This document shows, piece after piece, positions 14,528 to 23,771 of a DNA stretch of 64,000 nt. The stretch is from an uncultured Rhizobiaceae bacterium (GTDB lineage Bacteria > Pseudomonadota > Alphaproteobacteria > Rhizobiales > Rhizobiaceae). Each line of letters begins with the position of its first letter. The stretch's first letter is position 1. The position numbers were made by a program, and so were the translations under genes. The notes below the pieces were generated by a model. It was not told the origin of the DNA and did not search any database. It saw only the letters and a program-made list of their open reading frames with translations. The DNA lies in contig CAMYMG010000058.1 in assembly GCA_947259295.1 (NCBI GenBank), positions 234,551 through 298,550 on the forward strand. Direction: 5' to 3'.

Positions 14528-17482
14528 ATGAAAAAAGGCGACCATCTCTTCCTCGTTGACGGCTCGGGCTACATCTTCCGCGCCTACCACGCGCTGCCGC
14601 CGCTGACCCGCAAATCCGACGGGCTGCCGGTCGGTGCGGTGTCCGGCTTCTGCAACATGCTGTGGAAGCTGATGCTGGAGGCCCGCAACACCGATGTCGG
14701 CGTCGTTCCGACGCATTTCGCGGTCATTTTCGACTATTCGTCCAAGACGTTCCGCAACGAACTCTACGCCGAGTACAAGGCCAACCGGTCGGCGCCGCCG
14801 GAAGATTTGATCCCGCAGTTCGGCCTGATCCGCCAGGCCACCAAGGCCTTCAACCTGCCCTGCATCGAGATGGACGGCTTCGAGGCCGACGATCTGATCG
14901 CCACCTATGCCCGGCTGGCGCACGAGGCCGGCGGCGACACCACCATCATTTCCTCGGACAAGGACCTGATGCAGCTCGTCGGGCCGAGCGTGTCGATGTA
15001 CGACCCGATGAAGGACCGCCAAATCGGCGTGCCGGAGGTCATCGAGAAATGGGGCGTGCCGCCCGAAAAGATGATCGACCTGCAGGCGCTGACCGGCGAT
15101 TCCGTCGACAATGTGCCGGGCGTTCCCGGCATCGGCCCGAAGACGGCCGCAACCCTGCTCGAGCAGTTCGGCGACCTCGATACGCTGCTGGAGCGGGCGG
15201 CCGAGATCAAGCAGGAGAAGCGCCGCCAGTCGATCATCGAGAACGCCGACAAGGCACGGATATCGCGCGAACTGGTGACGCTGAAGAACGATGTCGCGGT
15301 CGCCGAAGGGCTGGCCGATTTCGTGCTTCACCCGCCGGACGGCCCGAAGCTGATCGCCTTCCTCAAGACGATGGAATTCTCCACCCTTACCCGCCGTGTC
15401 GCCGAGGCGACGGGAACGGAGCCTTCCGAGATCGACCCTGCCGCAGTCGCCATCGAAACCGGCGACAAGGCGCATGGGCCCGATGTTGGCTCCGGAACGC
15501 CCAGTGGGAGTGGTTCGGCGTCCGCGAGCGCGGCGGCGACGCCCTCCTCAGACGGCGCGATTGCGTCTCATCTCGGCGGCACGCCAGCGGGCCTGGCGGC
15601 AGCGCGCGCCGAGGCTGCCGTGGCGTCCAAGGTCGAGATCACGGGCTACGCCTGTATCCGCGACCTCCAGACTCTAGCCGACTGGGTCGCCGAGGCTACC
15701 GAGGCCGGTCAACTGGCGCTGTCGCTCCACACATCCTCGATCGATCCGATGCTCGCCGACATCTGGGGCATTTCGCTGGCCGTCCGCCCCGGCCGGGCCG
15801 GATACATCCCGATCGCGCACCGCACCGGCGAAGGCGACCTGCTGGCCGGCGGGCCGGTCGAAGGCCAGATATCGCTCAGGGAGGCCATCGCCCTCCTCAA
15901 GTCGCTGATCCAGGACCCGTCGGTGCTGAAGATCGCCCACGATGCCAAGTACAGCTTCACGGTGCTGTCGCGGCACGGCATCGACCTTGCCCCCGTCGAC
16001 GATACGATGCTGATTTCCTATGTGCTCGACGCAGGCACAGCGGCACACACGCTGCAAGGCCTTGCCGACCGCTGGCTGGGTCACGCGACGCAATCCTTCA
16101 AGGAACTGACGGGTAGCGGCCGCTCGTCCCGCAGCTTCGACCAGATCGCCATCGACAGCGCCACGCCCTACGCCGCCGAACTCGCCGATGTCACGATGCG
16201 GCTCTGGCACGTGCTCAAGCCGCGCCTTGCCGCAAAGGGCCTGGTTTCCGTCTACGAGCGGCTGGAGCGACCGCTGGTGCCGGTTCTCGCCCGTATGGAG
16301 CAGCGCGGCATTTCGGTCGACCGGCAGATGCTTAGCCGGCTTTCCGGCGAGCTGGCGCAGGGTGCGGCAGCCCTTGAAGACGACATATACCGCCTTGCCG
16401 GCGAGCGCTTCACCATCGGCTCCCCGAAGCAGCTCGGCGACATCATGTTCGGCCGCATGGGCCTGCCGGGCGGTTCCAAGACCAAGACAGGCCAGTGGTC
16501 GACCACGGCGCAAGTGCTGGAGGAGCTGGCCGCGGAGGGCCACGAACTGCCGCGCAAGATTGTCGACTGGCGCCAGCTGACCAAGCTCAAGTCGACCTAC
16601 ACCGACGCGCTGCCCGGCTATATCCACCCCGAGACCAACCGGGTGCACACCTCCTACGCGATGGCGGCGACGTCGACGGGCCGTCTGTCGTCCAACGAGC
16701 CGAACCTGCAGAACATCCCGATCCGAACCGCTGCCGGCCGCAAGGTGCGCACCGCCTTCATCGCGGAAAAGGGCAACAAGCTGATCTCGGCCGACTACAG
16801 CCAGATCGAGCTGCGCATCCTTGCGCACGTCGCCGATATTCCGCAGCTCAAGGCGGCGTTCGCCAATGGCGACGACATCCATGCGATGACGGCATCCGAA
16901 ATGTTCAACGTGCCGGTCGAAGGCATGCCACGCGAGGTGCGCAGCCGCGCCAAGGCGATCAATTTCGGCATCATCTACGGCATCTCGGCCTTCGGGCTCG
17001 CCAACCAGCTGTCGATCCCGCGCGAGGAAGCCGGCGACTACATCAGGCGCTATTTCGAACGTTTCCCCGGCATTCGCGACTATATGGAAAGCACCAAGGC
17101 CTTCGCCCGCGAGAACGGCTATGTCGAGACCATCTTCGGGCGCCGGGCGCATTATCCGGAAATCCGCGCCTCCAACCCGTCGATCCGCGCCAACAGCGAG
17201 CGCGCGGCGATCAATGCGCCGATCCAGGGGTCGGCCGCAGACATCATCCGCCGCGCCATGGTGCGCATGGACGAGGCACTGGACAAGGCCGGTCACGCCG
17301 ATGTCCGAATGCTGCTGCAGGTGCACGACGAACTCGTCTTCGAAGCGCCGTCCGAGGCCGTCGATGCGGCAATGCCGGTGATCCGGACGGTCATGGAGCA
17401 GGCCGCCATACCGGCGATCGACCTGTCGGTGCCGCTGCAGGTCGATGCGCGGGCCGCCGACAACTGGGACGAGGCGCACTGA
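14528..17482 (+). CDS. polA: DNA polymerase I with a degenerate proofreading domain
   Basis: A 984-residue PolA. The 5'-nuclease domain (1-300) is intact: LVDGSGYIFRAYH, EADDLIATYA, SSDKDLMQ, TGDSVDNVPGVPGIGPKTAA. A Ser/Ala/Gly-rich linker (about 318-362) follows. The 3'-5' exonuclease fold (about 370-570) has lost all four metal-binding acids: S399 and H401 stand where E. coli has D355 and E357, S476 replaces D424 and L552 replaces D501. The polymerase domain (570-984) is normal, with DYSQIELRILAHV, RSRAKAINFGIIYG and LLQVHDELVFE. It fills gaps in repair and removes Okazaki primers. The ATG at 14528 is preferred over the TTG two codons earlier. It ends one base before the next start. Confidence 0.97.
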   Translation: MKKGDHLFLVDGSGYIFRAYHALPPLTRKSDGLPVGAVSGFCNMLWKLMLEARNTDVGVVPTHFAVIFDYSSKTFRNELYAEYKANRSAPPEDLIPQFGLIRQATKAFNLPCIEMDGFEADDLIATYARLAHEAGGDTTIISSDKDLMQLVGPSVSMYDPMKDRQIGVPEVIEKWGVPPEKMIDLQALTGDSVDNVPGVPGIGPKTAATLLEQFGDLDTLLERAAEIKQEKRRQSIIENADKARISRELVTLKNDVAVAEGLADFVLHPPDGPKLIAFLKTMEFSTLTRRVAEATGTEPSEIDPAAVAIETGDKAHGPDVGSGTPSGSGSASASAAATPSSDGAIASHLGGTPAGLAAARAEAAVASKVEITGYACIRDLQTLADWVAEATEAGQLALSLHTSSIDPMLADIWGISLAVRPGRAGYIPIAHRTGEGDLLAGGPVEGQISLREAIALLKSLIQDPSVLKIAHDAKYSFTVLSRHGIDLAPVDDTMLISYVLDAGTAAHTLQGLADRWLGHATQSFKELTGSGRSSRSFDQIAIDSATPYAAELADVTMRLWHVLKPRLAAKGLVSVYERLERPLVPVLARMEQRGISVDRQMLSRLSGELAQGAAALEDDIYRLAGERFTIGSPKQLGDIMFGRMGLPGGSKTKTGQWSTTAQVLEELAAEGHELPRKIVDWRQLTKLKSTYTDALPGYIHPETNRVHTSYAMAATSTGRLSSNEPNLQNIPIRTAAGRKVRTAFIAEKGNKLISADYSQIELRILAHVADIPQLKAAFANGDDIHAMTASEMFNVPVEGMPREVRSRAKAINFGIIYGISAFGLANQLSIPREEAGDYIRRYFERFPGIRDYMESTKAFARENGYVETIFGRRAHYPEIRASNPSIRANSERAAINAPIQGSAADIIRRAMVRMDEALDKAGHADVRMLLQVHDELVFEAPSEAVDAAMPVIRTVMEQAAIPAIDLSVPLQVDARAADNWDEAH

Positions 17483-17483
17483 T

Positions 17484-18113
17484 GTGACGGAGCTGTTCGA
17501 GGGTGCGCCGGCCACGCTGCTTTCCTTTGCGCTGGCCAGTACGCTCATCGAGCTGACACCCGGTCCGAACATGACCTATCTGGCGCTGGTCGCGGCCGGT
17601 CATGGGCGCAGCTTCGGCTTCGCCACAGTCGCCGGGGTGACGCTCGGGCTTGCGACGGTTGGCGTGATCGCGGCGCTCGGCGTCGGAGAACTCATCCAGG
17701 CCTCGACGCTGCTCTATGAAGGGTTGCGCTGGGCCGGCGTCCTGTTCCTGCTCTACCTCGCCTGGGAAGGCTGGACGGCCAAGCCCGACGCCGTGTCGAG
17801 CAAGAACCTGTCGCGCAAGAGCTATTTCATGCGCGGTCTGGTCACCAACCTGCTTAACCCGAAGGCTGCCGTTTTTTACGTTGCCGTTCTGCCCACCTTC
17901 GTCGATCTGGGTCGGCCGATCGTTGCGCAGACGCTGACGCTGAGCGCGATCTACGTAGGCGTGGCGACCGTCATCCACCTTGCGATCGTGGTGCTGGCCG
18001 GGACGCTCGAGCCGTTCCTGAACGACCCGCGTCGCGAGGCAATTGCCCGCCGGGTGCTGTCGGCTCTGCTCGCCTGCGTCGCCCTCTGGTTCGGCTGGTC
18101 GACTGCCCGCTAG
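17484..18113 (+). CDS. LysE/RhtB-type amino acid exporter
   Basis: A 209-residue membrane protein with about six helices. The family signature ELTPGPNMTYLALVAAGHGRS sits at residues 22-42, and LLNPKAAVFYVAVLPTF at about 124-140. Members export amino acids or homoserine lactones; the substrate here is unknown. The only sensible start is GTG at 17484, one base after the polA stop, so it is probably translated from the same message. It converges on and overlaps the Zur-like gene by four bases. Confidence 0.9.
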   Translation: MTELFEGAPATLLSFALASTLIELTPGPNMTYLALVAAGHGRSFGFATVAGVTLGLATVGVIAALGVGELIQASTLLYEGLRWAGVLFLLYLAWEGWTAKPDAVSSKNLSRKSYFMRGLVTNLLNPKAAVFYVAVLPTFVDLGRPIVAQTLTLSAIYVGVATVIHLAIVVLAGTLEPFLNDPRREAIARRVLSALLACVALWFGWSTAR

Positions 18114-18514
18114 GCCGCCTCGGCGCGGCATTTCCCGCAGGTGCCGCGAAACTCGATGACCGCCCGCTTGGCCGCGAAACCGGTCGACCCGACCCACTCG
18201 TCGAGCTGCTGCCCGACATCATGGTCGGAAAATTCCGAAACCTGGCCGCAGACGTCGCAGATGGCAAAGGCTGTCATGCGGTGGCTGTGGTCGTGCGGCT
18301 CAGCACAGGCGACGAAGGCATTGAGGCTTTCAAGACGATGCACGAAGCCGCCCTTCATCAACGTATCGAGCGCGCGATAGACCTGCAGCGGCGCGCGGAA
18401 ACCGTCGTCGCGCAGCTGATCGAGCAGGGTGTAGGCGCTGAGCGGCCCTACAGCACCCTCCAGCCGCTCCAGCACGCACAACTGGTTCTTCGTCAGACTA
18501 TCCCGCGCCGTCAT
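18110..18514 (-). CDS. zur: Fur-family regulator, Zur-like
   Basis: A 134-residue Fur-family repressor. The winged-helix part reads LSAYTLLDQLRDDGFRAPLQVYRALDTLMKGGFVHRLESLNAFVAC, a pattern characteristic of Zur proteins. The metal-site region includes CAEPHDHSH and two CxxC pairs (CDVCG about 93, CGKCR near the end) for structural zinc. Zur represses zinc-uptake genes when zinc is plentiful. Start at the ATG at 18514 gives MTARDSLTKNQ. No znu genes are in the window; the GH43 gene that reads toward it from upstream is unrelated. A homologue role in zinc is inferred from sequence only. Confidence 0.8.
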   Translation of the reverse strand: MTARDSLTKNQLCVLERLEGAVGPLSAYTLLDQLRDDGFRAPLQVYRALDTLMKGGFVHRLESLNAFVACAEPHDHSHRMTAFAICDVCGQVSEFSDHDVGQQLDEWVGSTGFAAKRAVIEFRGTCGKCRAEAA

Positions 18515-18686
18515 CCCGATGCTTTCATTCCATTGACTGCCCGGTCCCATAGATGGCGACGGGTCGGCCGTTTTGCCACCATGCCGGACCTTGCAAAGGA
18601 TATTGCCAAATCGGCCCGTTGCAAATCCCGCGATGCTTCCGGGCCAATCCGATGTCTGGCGCTACACGCGGTGCTGCAGCGAGACC

Positions 18687-20297
18687 CTACAGGGACTTAT
18701 AGAGAAAATGGTCGAAGTCGGCCGCGATGCCAGAGCCGCTGGTGTCGAAGGCCGCCATGCCGACGAAGGCGCCGGTGAAGGAGCCGTGCTCGCCCCGCCC
18801 GCCTTCATCCGAGATGACGCTGGCGTCGAGCACCGGTCCGACCGGCTTCCAGTCGCCGCCGTCGCGATAGCTGAACTGCAGCGAGACGCCGTCGATCTCG
18901 GCTGCGAGGCCGACCGGCCCGTCGCCTGAAAGCGGGATCGGCGCCTCCAGCGGATACTGCAGCCTGGCGTCGGGCCAGTCGCCCGGACAGGTCATGATCG
19001 TCAGCACCCGACCGAGTTTCGCGTCATGCGTCACAGCCAGGAAATGCAGCTTGTGCCTGTTGTAGTAGTGGACCAGCCCGGCCGCCTGCTGGAACGTCAC
19101 GGGCTTAAAATCGACCTCGGTCTCGAGTCGCAGCGAGAAATGCTGCTGGCGGCGCGCCACCAGTGCCTGCTCGAAGAAACTGCCCAGCGATTCCCGCGCA
19201 TGCAACCGGAGGAAGCCCGGCCGCTCGGATAGCGAGAAGATGCGTTCGGGAAACGGCGTCCGAAGCCACTGGAAATCGAGCGGCAACTGGGCGTCGTCGA
19301 AATCATAGCGGCTCGCCCCGTCCTGCGGCCGGAATACCGCGCCGTACGGCGCCGGGACTTCCACCGCCGGCACCTTGCCGCCCTGCGCCAGCCGCAGCCA
19401 GCCATCGTCGGTCCAGACGACCTTCTGGATCGCCGTCTCGCGGCCGAGCGGCGAACGCCGCGTTCCGGGCAGCGGCCGCGAGCAGAGATGCGTGTGGTAG
19501 AATTCGCCGTCCGGCGTCTCGACTATCTGTCCATGGCCGGCGCGTTGCAACGTCGCCTCCGGCGCATCCTTCGAGGTAATGAGATGCGTTTCCGGGTCGA
19601 GTTCATAGGGACCGTCGATCGAGCGCGACCGCGCCATAGTCACGGCATGGCCGTAACCTGTGCCTCCTTCGGCCGTGGTCAGGTAGTACCAGCCATTGCG
19701 CTTGAAGAGATGCGGGCCCTCGACCAGCCCATGCGGGCTGCCGGCGAAGATGTTCTTAACCGGGCCGACCAGCTTGCCCGCCGCGGCATCATATTCCTGC
19801 AGCAGGATGCCGGCGAAGGAGGGATGCTTCGGCTGGCCGCCGACACCGCTCGAGACGTGGTTCCACAGCATGTTGAGAAACCATTTCCTGCCGTCGTCGT
19901 CATGGAACAGCGACGGGTCGAAGCCGGATGAGTTGATGTAGACGGGGTCCGACCACGGACCTTCGATCGCCGGCGCCGTCACGATATAGTTGTGCGTGTC
20001 TTTGAAGCTGCCGTCGAGCCGCTTGACGTCGGTATAGACCAGCCAGAACAATCCGTCGGCATACGACAGGCAGGGCGCCCAGATGCCCCCGGAATCCGGG
20101 TTGCCGCGCATGTCGAGCTGGCTTGCCCGGTCGAGCGGCCGCTTGACCATCTGCCAGTTCACCAGATCCCTCGAATGGTGAAGCTGGATGCCGGGGTACC
20201 ATTCGAAGGTGGAGGTCGCGATGTAGTAATCGTCGCCGACCCGGCAGATCGACGGGTCGGCGTTAAAGCCGCGCAGGACCGGATTGATGATCGTCAC
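18687..20297 (-). CDS. Glycoside hydrolase family 43, beta-xylosidase-like
   Basis: A 536-residue GH43 enzyme with the five-bladed propeller first (about 1-310) and a C-terminal beta-sandwich (about 330-536). The general-base Asp is in GFNADPSICRVGDDYY (residue 12-14). The propeller then shows the usual SFDPSLFHDDDGRKW and VEGPHLFKRNGWYYL, including the pKa-modulating Asp and acid Glu. It releases xylose or arabinose from short xylooligosaccharides. There is no signal peptide, so it acts in the cytosol on imported oligosaccharides. The GTG at 20297 is used because GGAGGGG precedes it. It follows an aldo/keto reductase by 37 bases. Confidence 0.9.
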   Translation of the reverse strand: MTIINPVLRGFNADPSICRVGDDYYIATSTFEWYPGIQLHHSRDLVNWQMVKRPLDRASQLDMRGNPDSGGIWAPCLSYADGLFWLVYTDVKRLDGSFKDTHNYIVTAPAIEGPWSDPVYINSSGFDPSLFHDDDGRKWFLNMLWNHVSSGVGGQPKHPSFAGILLQEYDAAAGKLVGPVKNIFAGSPHGLVEGPHLFKRNGWYYLTTAEGGTGYGHAVTMARSRSIDGPYELDPETHLITSKDAPEATLQRAGHGQIVETPDGEFYHTHLCSRPLPGTRRSPLGRETAIQKVVWTDDGWLRLAQGGKVPAVEVPAPYGAVFRPQDGASRYDFDDAQLPLDFQWLRTPFPERIFSLSERPGFLRLHARESLGSFFEQALVARRQQHFSLRLETEVDFKPVTFQQAAGLVHYYNRHKLHFLAVTHDAKLGRVLTIMTCPGDWPDARLQYPLEAPIPLSGDGPVGLAAEIDGVSLQFSYRDGGDWKPVGPVLDASVISDEGGRGEHGSFTGAFVGMAAFDTSGSGIAADFDHFLYKSL

Positions 20298-20334
20298 GTG
20301 TCGAACCCCTCCCAAGGCTCAGGCCGTCAGGTCG

Positions 20335-21378
20335 CTACCGTGCCGGTCCGTCGCGTTCTGCAGACTTCGCCCACAGATTGATGTTGGCGTCATGCGCATG
20401 GCGGTCGATCTCGGCCAGTTCCGCTTCCGAGAAATCCGGGTTCTTCAGCGCTCCGACGCAATCGACTACCTGCTCGGGGCGGCTGGCGCCGATCAGCGCC
20501 GTGGTCACACGGCCGCCGCGCAGCACCCAGGCCAGCGCCATCTGGGCCAGCGTCTGGCCGCGCTTCTCGGCAATCGCGTTCAGGGCGCGGATGTTGTCGA
20601 GCGTCGCCTCGTTGAGGAAATCCTGCTTCAGCGACTTGCCCTGCGTCGCGCGGCTGCCTTCCGGGATGCCGCCGAGATACTTCGACGTCAGCATGCCCTG
20701 CGCCAGCGGCGAGAAGACGATCGACCCGACGCCAAGCCCGTCCAGCGTATCGAGTAGTCCGTCCTCCTCGACCCAGCGGTTGAGCATGGAATAGCTCGGC
20801 TGGTGAATGATGAAGGGCGTGCCGAGCGAGCGCAGAATGTCGGCGGCTTCGCGGGTGCGCTGCGAATTGTAGGACGAGATGCCGACATAGAGCGCCTTGC
20901 CGGCACGCACGGCGCTGTCCAGTGCGCCCATCGTTTCCGCAAGCGGGGTGTCTGGGTCAAAGCGGTGCGAATAGAAGATATCGACATAGTCTATGCCCAT
21001 GCGCTTCAGGCTCTGGTCGAGGCTCGACAGCAAATACTTGCGGCTGCCCCACTCGCCATAGGGGCCGGGCCACATGCCGTAGCCGGCCTTGCTGGAAATC
21101 ACCATCTCGTCGCGATAGCCGGCGAAATCGGTGCGCAGGATTTCGCCGAAGGCTTCCTCGGCCGAGCCCGGAGGCGGGCCGTAATTGTTGGCGAGGTCGA
21201 AATGGGTGATGCCGAGGTCGAAGGCCTTCTGGCAGATGGCGCGCTTCGTTGCATGCGGCGTGTCGTGGCCGAAATTGTGCCACAGGCCGAGCGAGATCGC
21301 CGGCAGCTTTAGTCCCGACTGGCCACAGCGGTTGTACTTCATCGTCTCATAGCGATTGTCGGCGGGTTGCCACGTCAT
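20335..21378 (-). CDS. L-glyceraldehyde 3-phosphate reductase-type aldo/keto reductase (YghZ/Gpr)
   Basis: A 347-residue AKR14-type enzyme. HFDLANNYGPPPGSAEEAFG (about 70-88) holds the catalytic Asp and Tyr, followed by the strand motif VISSKAGYGMWPGPYGEWGSRKYL that is distinctive of YghZ. The C-terminal cofactor motif is TTALIGASRPEQV. YghZ reduces L-glyceraldehyde 3-phosphate and other aldehydes with NADPH. The upstream long frame is non-family and the ATG at 21378 fits. It is flanked by gnd and a GH43 xylosidase gene on the same strand, suggesting a pentose or oligosaccharide catabolic unit. Confidence 0.9.
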   Translation of the reverse strand: MTWQPADNRYETMKYNRCGQSGLKLPAISLGLWHNFGHDTPHATKRAICQKAFDLGITHFDLANNYGPPPGSAEEAFGEILRTDFAGYRDEMVISSKAGYGMWPGPYGEWGSRKYLLSSLDQSLKRMGIDYVDIFYSHRFDPDTPLAETMGALDSAVRAGKALYVGISSYNSQRTREAADILRSLGTPFIIHQPSYSMLNRWVEEDGLLDTLDGLGVGSIVFSPLAQGMLTSKYLGGIPEGSRATQGKSLKQDFLNEATLDNIRALNAIAEKRGQTLAQMALAWVLRGGRVTTALIGASRPEQVVDCVGALKNPDFSEAELAEIDRHAHDANINLWAKSAERDGPAR

Positions 21379-21412
21379 GCTCGTTTCCTCGTCTTTTGTC
21401 TTGGCGGCTGGA

Positions 21413-22834
21413 TCAGCCGGCGGCGCCGCTGCCCCAGGGTCCGTGATGGGCGCCTTCGGCATCGATGCGCTCGAAACCATGGGCGCCGAAAAAGTCACGC
21501 TGCGCCTGGATCAGGTTGGAAGTGCCGCGGCCCAGCCGATAGCTGTCGAAATAGGCAAGTGCCGACGACAGCGCCGGTGTCGGCAGCCCGGCCTCGGCGG
21601 CGCGCGCCACGATGCGGCGCAGTGCCGGGTGCGCTTCCTTCATCATGGAGATGAAGGCCGGCGCCATCAAAAGGTTGGGCACCGGCCCGCCGTCGAAGGC
21701 GGTGGCGATGGTATCCAGGAACTGCGAGCGGATGATGCAGCCGGCGCGCCAGATCTTGGCGATGGTCGGCAGCGGCAATTTCCAGCCGAACTCCTTCGAT
21801 GCCGCAGACATGACGGCAAAGCCCTGGGCATAGGCTGCTATTTTGCCGGCAAACAAGGCCAGTTCCAGATCAGCCAGTATGGCGTCCCTGCCCCCGTCGA
21901 TGCGCACGGCACCACTGCCATAGGCCTTCTCGGCGGCAACGCGCTCGTCCTTCAGGGACGAGATGACACGGGCGGCGACGGCCGCCTCGATCGCGGTTGC
22001 CGGCACGCCGAGCTGCTGTGCCTCGATCGCAGACCACTTGCCGGTGCCCTTCTGGCCGGCGCGGTCGAGGATCATGTCGACCATCGGCTTGCCGGTCTTG
22101 GGGTCGTCCGCCCGCAGCACGGTCGCGGTGATCTCGATCAGGTAGGAATTCAATCGGCCCTTGTTCCAGCCGGCAAAGACCGGGCCGATCTCCTTCGGTC
22201 CCATGCCGAGGCCGTCGCGCAGCACGCCGTAGATTTCGGCGATCATCTGCATGTCGGCATATTCGATGCCGTTGTGGATGGTCTTGACGAAATGGCCGGC
22301 GCCGTCATTGCCGAGCCAGGCGACGCAGGGGTCGCCCTCATACTTTGCCGAGATCGCCGTCAGCACCTTCTCGACGCGCTTCCACGAGGCTTCCGTGCCG
22401 CCGACCATGATCGAAGGGCCGTGGCGCGCGCCCTCTTCGCCGCCCGACACACCCATGCCGATGAAGGTGAGGCCGGACGTCTCAAGGTCCTTGAAGCGGC
22501 GCATCGTGTCGTGGAAATTCGCGTTGCCGGCATCAATGATGATGTCGTTGCCGGACAGGACCTTGCGCAGCAGCGCGATCTGCTCGTCGACCGCGTTTCC
22601 GGCCTGCACCATGATGATGACGGGCCGCGGCGGACGGATAGCCGCTGCGAGTTCCTCGATCGTTTCGCAGGGCACCACCATGTCCTGCAGGCTGCCCGCC
22701 TGCGCGTGGAAATCCCGGGTTCTGGAGGTCGTGCGGTTGAAGACCGCGATGCGGTGGCCGTTTTCGGCGATGTTGAGCGCGAGATTCGAGCCCATCACGC
22801 CAAGGCCGATCAATCCGATTTCCGCTTCCGCCAT
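21413..22834 (-). CDS. gnd: NADP-dependent 6-phosphogluconate dehydrogenase (decarboxylating)
   Basis: A 473-residue Gnd. The NADP motif GLGVMGSNLALNIAENGH is at residues 10-27. The substrate motifs GVSGGEEGARHGPSIM (about 128-143) and KTIHNGIEYADMQ (about 184) are intact, as is the helical C-terminal domain with the basic GTSNLIQAQRDFFGAHGFER segment. It converts 6-phosphogluconate to ribulose 5-phosphate. Lengths of 468-475 are normal for the family. It leads a three-gene leftward unit with the YghZ-type reductase and the GH43 xylosidase, all tied to pentose metabolism. Confidence 0.97.
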   Translation of the reverse strand: MAEAEIGLIGLGVMGSNLALNIAENGHRIAVFNRTTSRTRDFHAQAGSLQDMVVPCETIEELAAAIRPPRPVIIMVQAGNAVDEQIALLRKVLSGNDIIIDAGNANFHDTMRRFKDLETSGLTFIGMGVSGGEEGARHGPSIMVGGTEASWKRVEKVLTAISAKYEGDPCVAWLGNDGAGHFVKTIHNGIEYADMQMIAEIYGVLRDGLGMGPKEIGPVFAGWNKGRLNSYLIEITATVLRADDPKTGKPMVDMILDRAGQKGTGKWSAIEAQQLGVPATAIEAAVAARVISSLKDERVAAEKAYGSGAVRIDGGRDAILADLELALFAGKIAAYAQGFAVMSAASKEFGWKLPLPTIAKIWRAGCIIRSQFLDTIATAFDGGPVPNLLMAPAFISMMKEAHPALRRIVARAAEAGLPTPALSSALAYFDSYRLGRGTSNLIQAQRDFFGAHGFERIDAEGAHHGPWGSGAAG

Positions 22835-22969
22835 CGTTTCATCCCACTTTCAACAGGTCAGCTTGACGATTGGCGCCCGCCTCGCGGGCAGGCGCGGGGG
22901 ATGTTTGACGTGCGGTGGCGGCTACGTCAACACGACAGTTGCCGGATGGCACGCCCGGCGCCGCTCGGT

Positions 22970-23401
22970 TCAACCCGCGCCGCGCTTGCGCCCGTAGAGT
23001 TCAAGCCGGTGATGGACGATATCATAGCCAAGCGCATTGGCGATTTCGTTCTGCAATTGCTCGATTCGATCCGACTTGAACTCGATGACGTCGCCCGATT
23101 CGATGTCGATCAGGTGGTCGTGATGGTCGCCGCTGGCGTGCTCGAAGCGCGACGGCCCGCCCTCAAAGGCGTGACGGTGGATGGCGCCCATGTCGCCAAG
23201 CAGCTTCATCGTCCGGTAGACGGTGGAGAGCGAAATGGAGCTGTCCACGGCGATGGCACGGCGGAAGATTTCCAGCGCATCGGGGTGGTCTTCAGTTTCG
23301 GAAAGAATGCCGAGAATGATGCGCCGGGGGCGCGTGATCCGCACGCCGCGCCGCCGCAGTTCCTTCTCGTAGTCCAGTCTTCGTGCCGCCTGCCGTTTCA
23401 T
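22970..23401 (-). CDS. Fur-family transcriptional regulator
   Basis: A 143-residue Fur-like protein. The winged helix includes [28 protein letters not shown] and [21 protein letters not shown]. The metal region [13 protein letters not shown] is His-rich, with E, H and D ligands of the regulatory site, but there are no CxxC pairs for structural zinc. Subtype (Fur, Mur, Irr or other) is not certain; the absence of cysteines fits the Fur/Mur class. The ATG at 23401 is preferred: the alternative 16 codons upstream adds an odd leader, and TTGCAACTGAGTGTCAT there looks more like control DNA. It is transcribed alone, after gnd's promoter region. Confidence 0.88.
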   Translation of the reverse strand: MKRQAARRLDYEKELRRRGVRITRPRRIILGILSETEDHPDALEIFRRAIAVDSSISLSTVYRTMKLLGDMGAIHRHAFEGGPSRFEHASGDHHDHLIDIESGDVIEFKSDRIEQLQNEIANALGYDIVHHRLELYGRKRGAG

Positions 23402-23464
23402 CCGCCGACTATGCGCCAGATGACACTCAGTTGCAAAGAATGCCATCACGCGAGGGGCAATAAT

Positions 23465-23770
23465 TCAGCCGCCGCTGATCGCCGTCAGCACGAAAACCTC
23501 GCTTCCGGGAGAGAGGCGCGTCTCCAGTCTGGCGCGCTCGCCGTCGATGAAGATATTGATGTGCCGGCGAACCGCCGGGGTCGAATCGCAGATCCGGTCG
23601 CGCATGCCCGGCCAGAAACTGTCGAGCGCGTCGACCATCTCCTTGACGCTGGAGGCCTGCACCTCGAGGCGGCGCGGTGCACCCGGGAAAAGGTCGACCA
23701 GAACGCCGGGCAGCCGCACCAGGACCGTCCTCGGCGGGCGGTTGTGGCCGGGAGGCGCGAGACCGTCCAT
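23465..23770 (-). CDS. MoaD/ThiS-family ubiquitin-like protein
   Basis: A 101-residue ubiquitin-fold protein with the sulfur-carrier topology: VLVRLPGVLVDLFPGAPRRLEV, then SSVKEMVDALDSFWPGM, then INIFIDGERA and the end EVFVLTAISGG. The terminal GG is the thiocarboxylate or conjugation site of MoaD/ThiS proteins. The usual molybdopterin and thiamine partners are absent. It starts immediately after the BNR-repeat gene with no usable gap, so the two are surely co-expressed. I prefer the ATG at 23770 over that at 23779. Its substrate is unknown. Confidence 0.88.
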   Translation of the reverse strand: MDGLAPPGHNRPPRTVLVRLPGVLVDLFPGAPRRLEVQASSVKEMVDALDSFWPGMRDRICDSTPAVRRHINIFIDGERARLETRLSPGSEVFVLTAISGG

Positions 23771-23771
23771 G

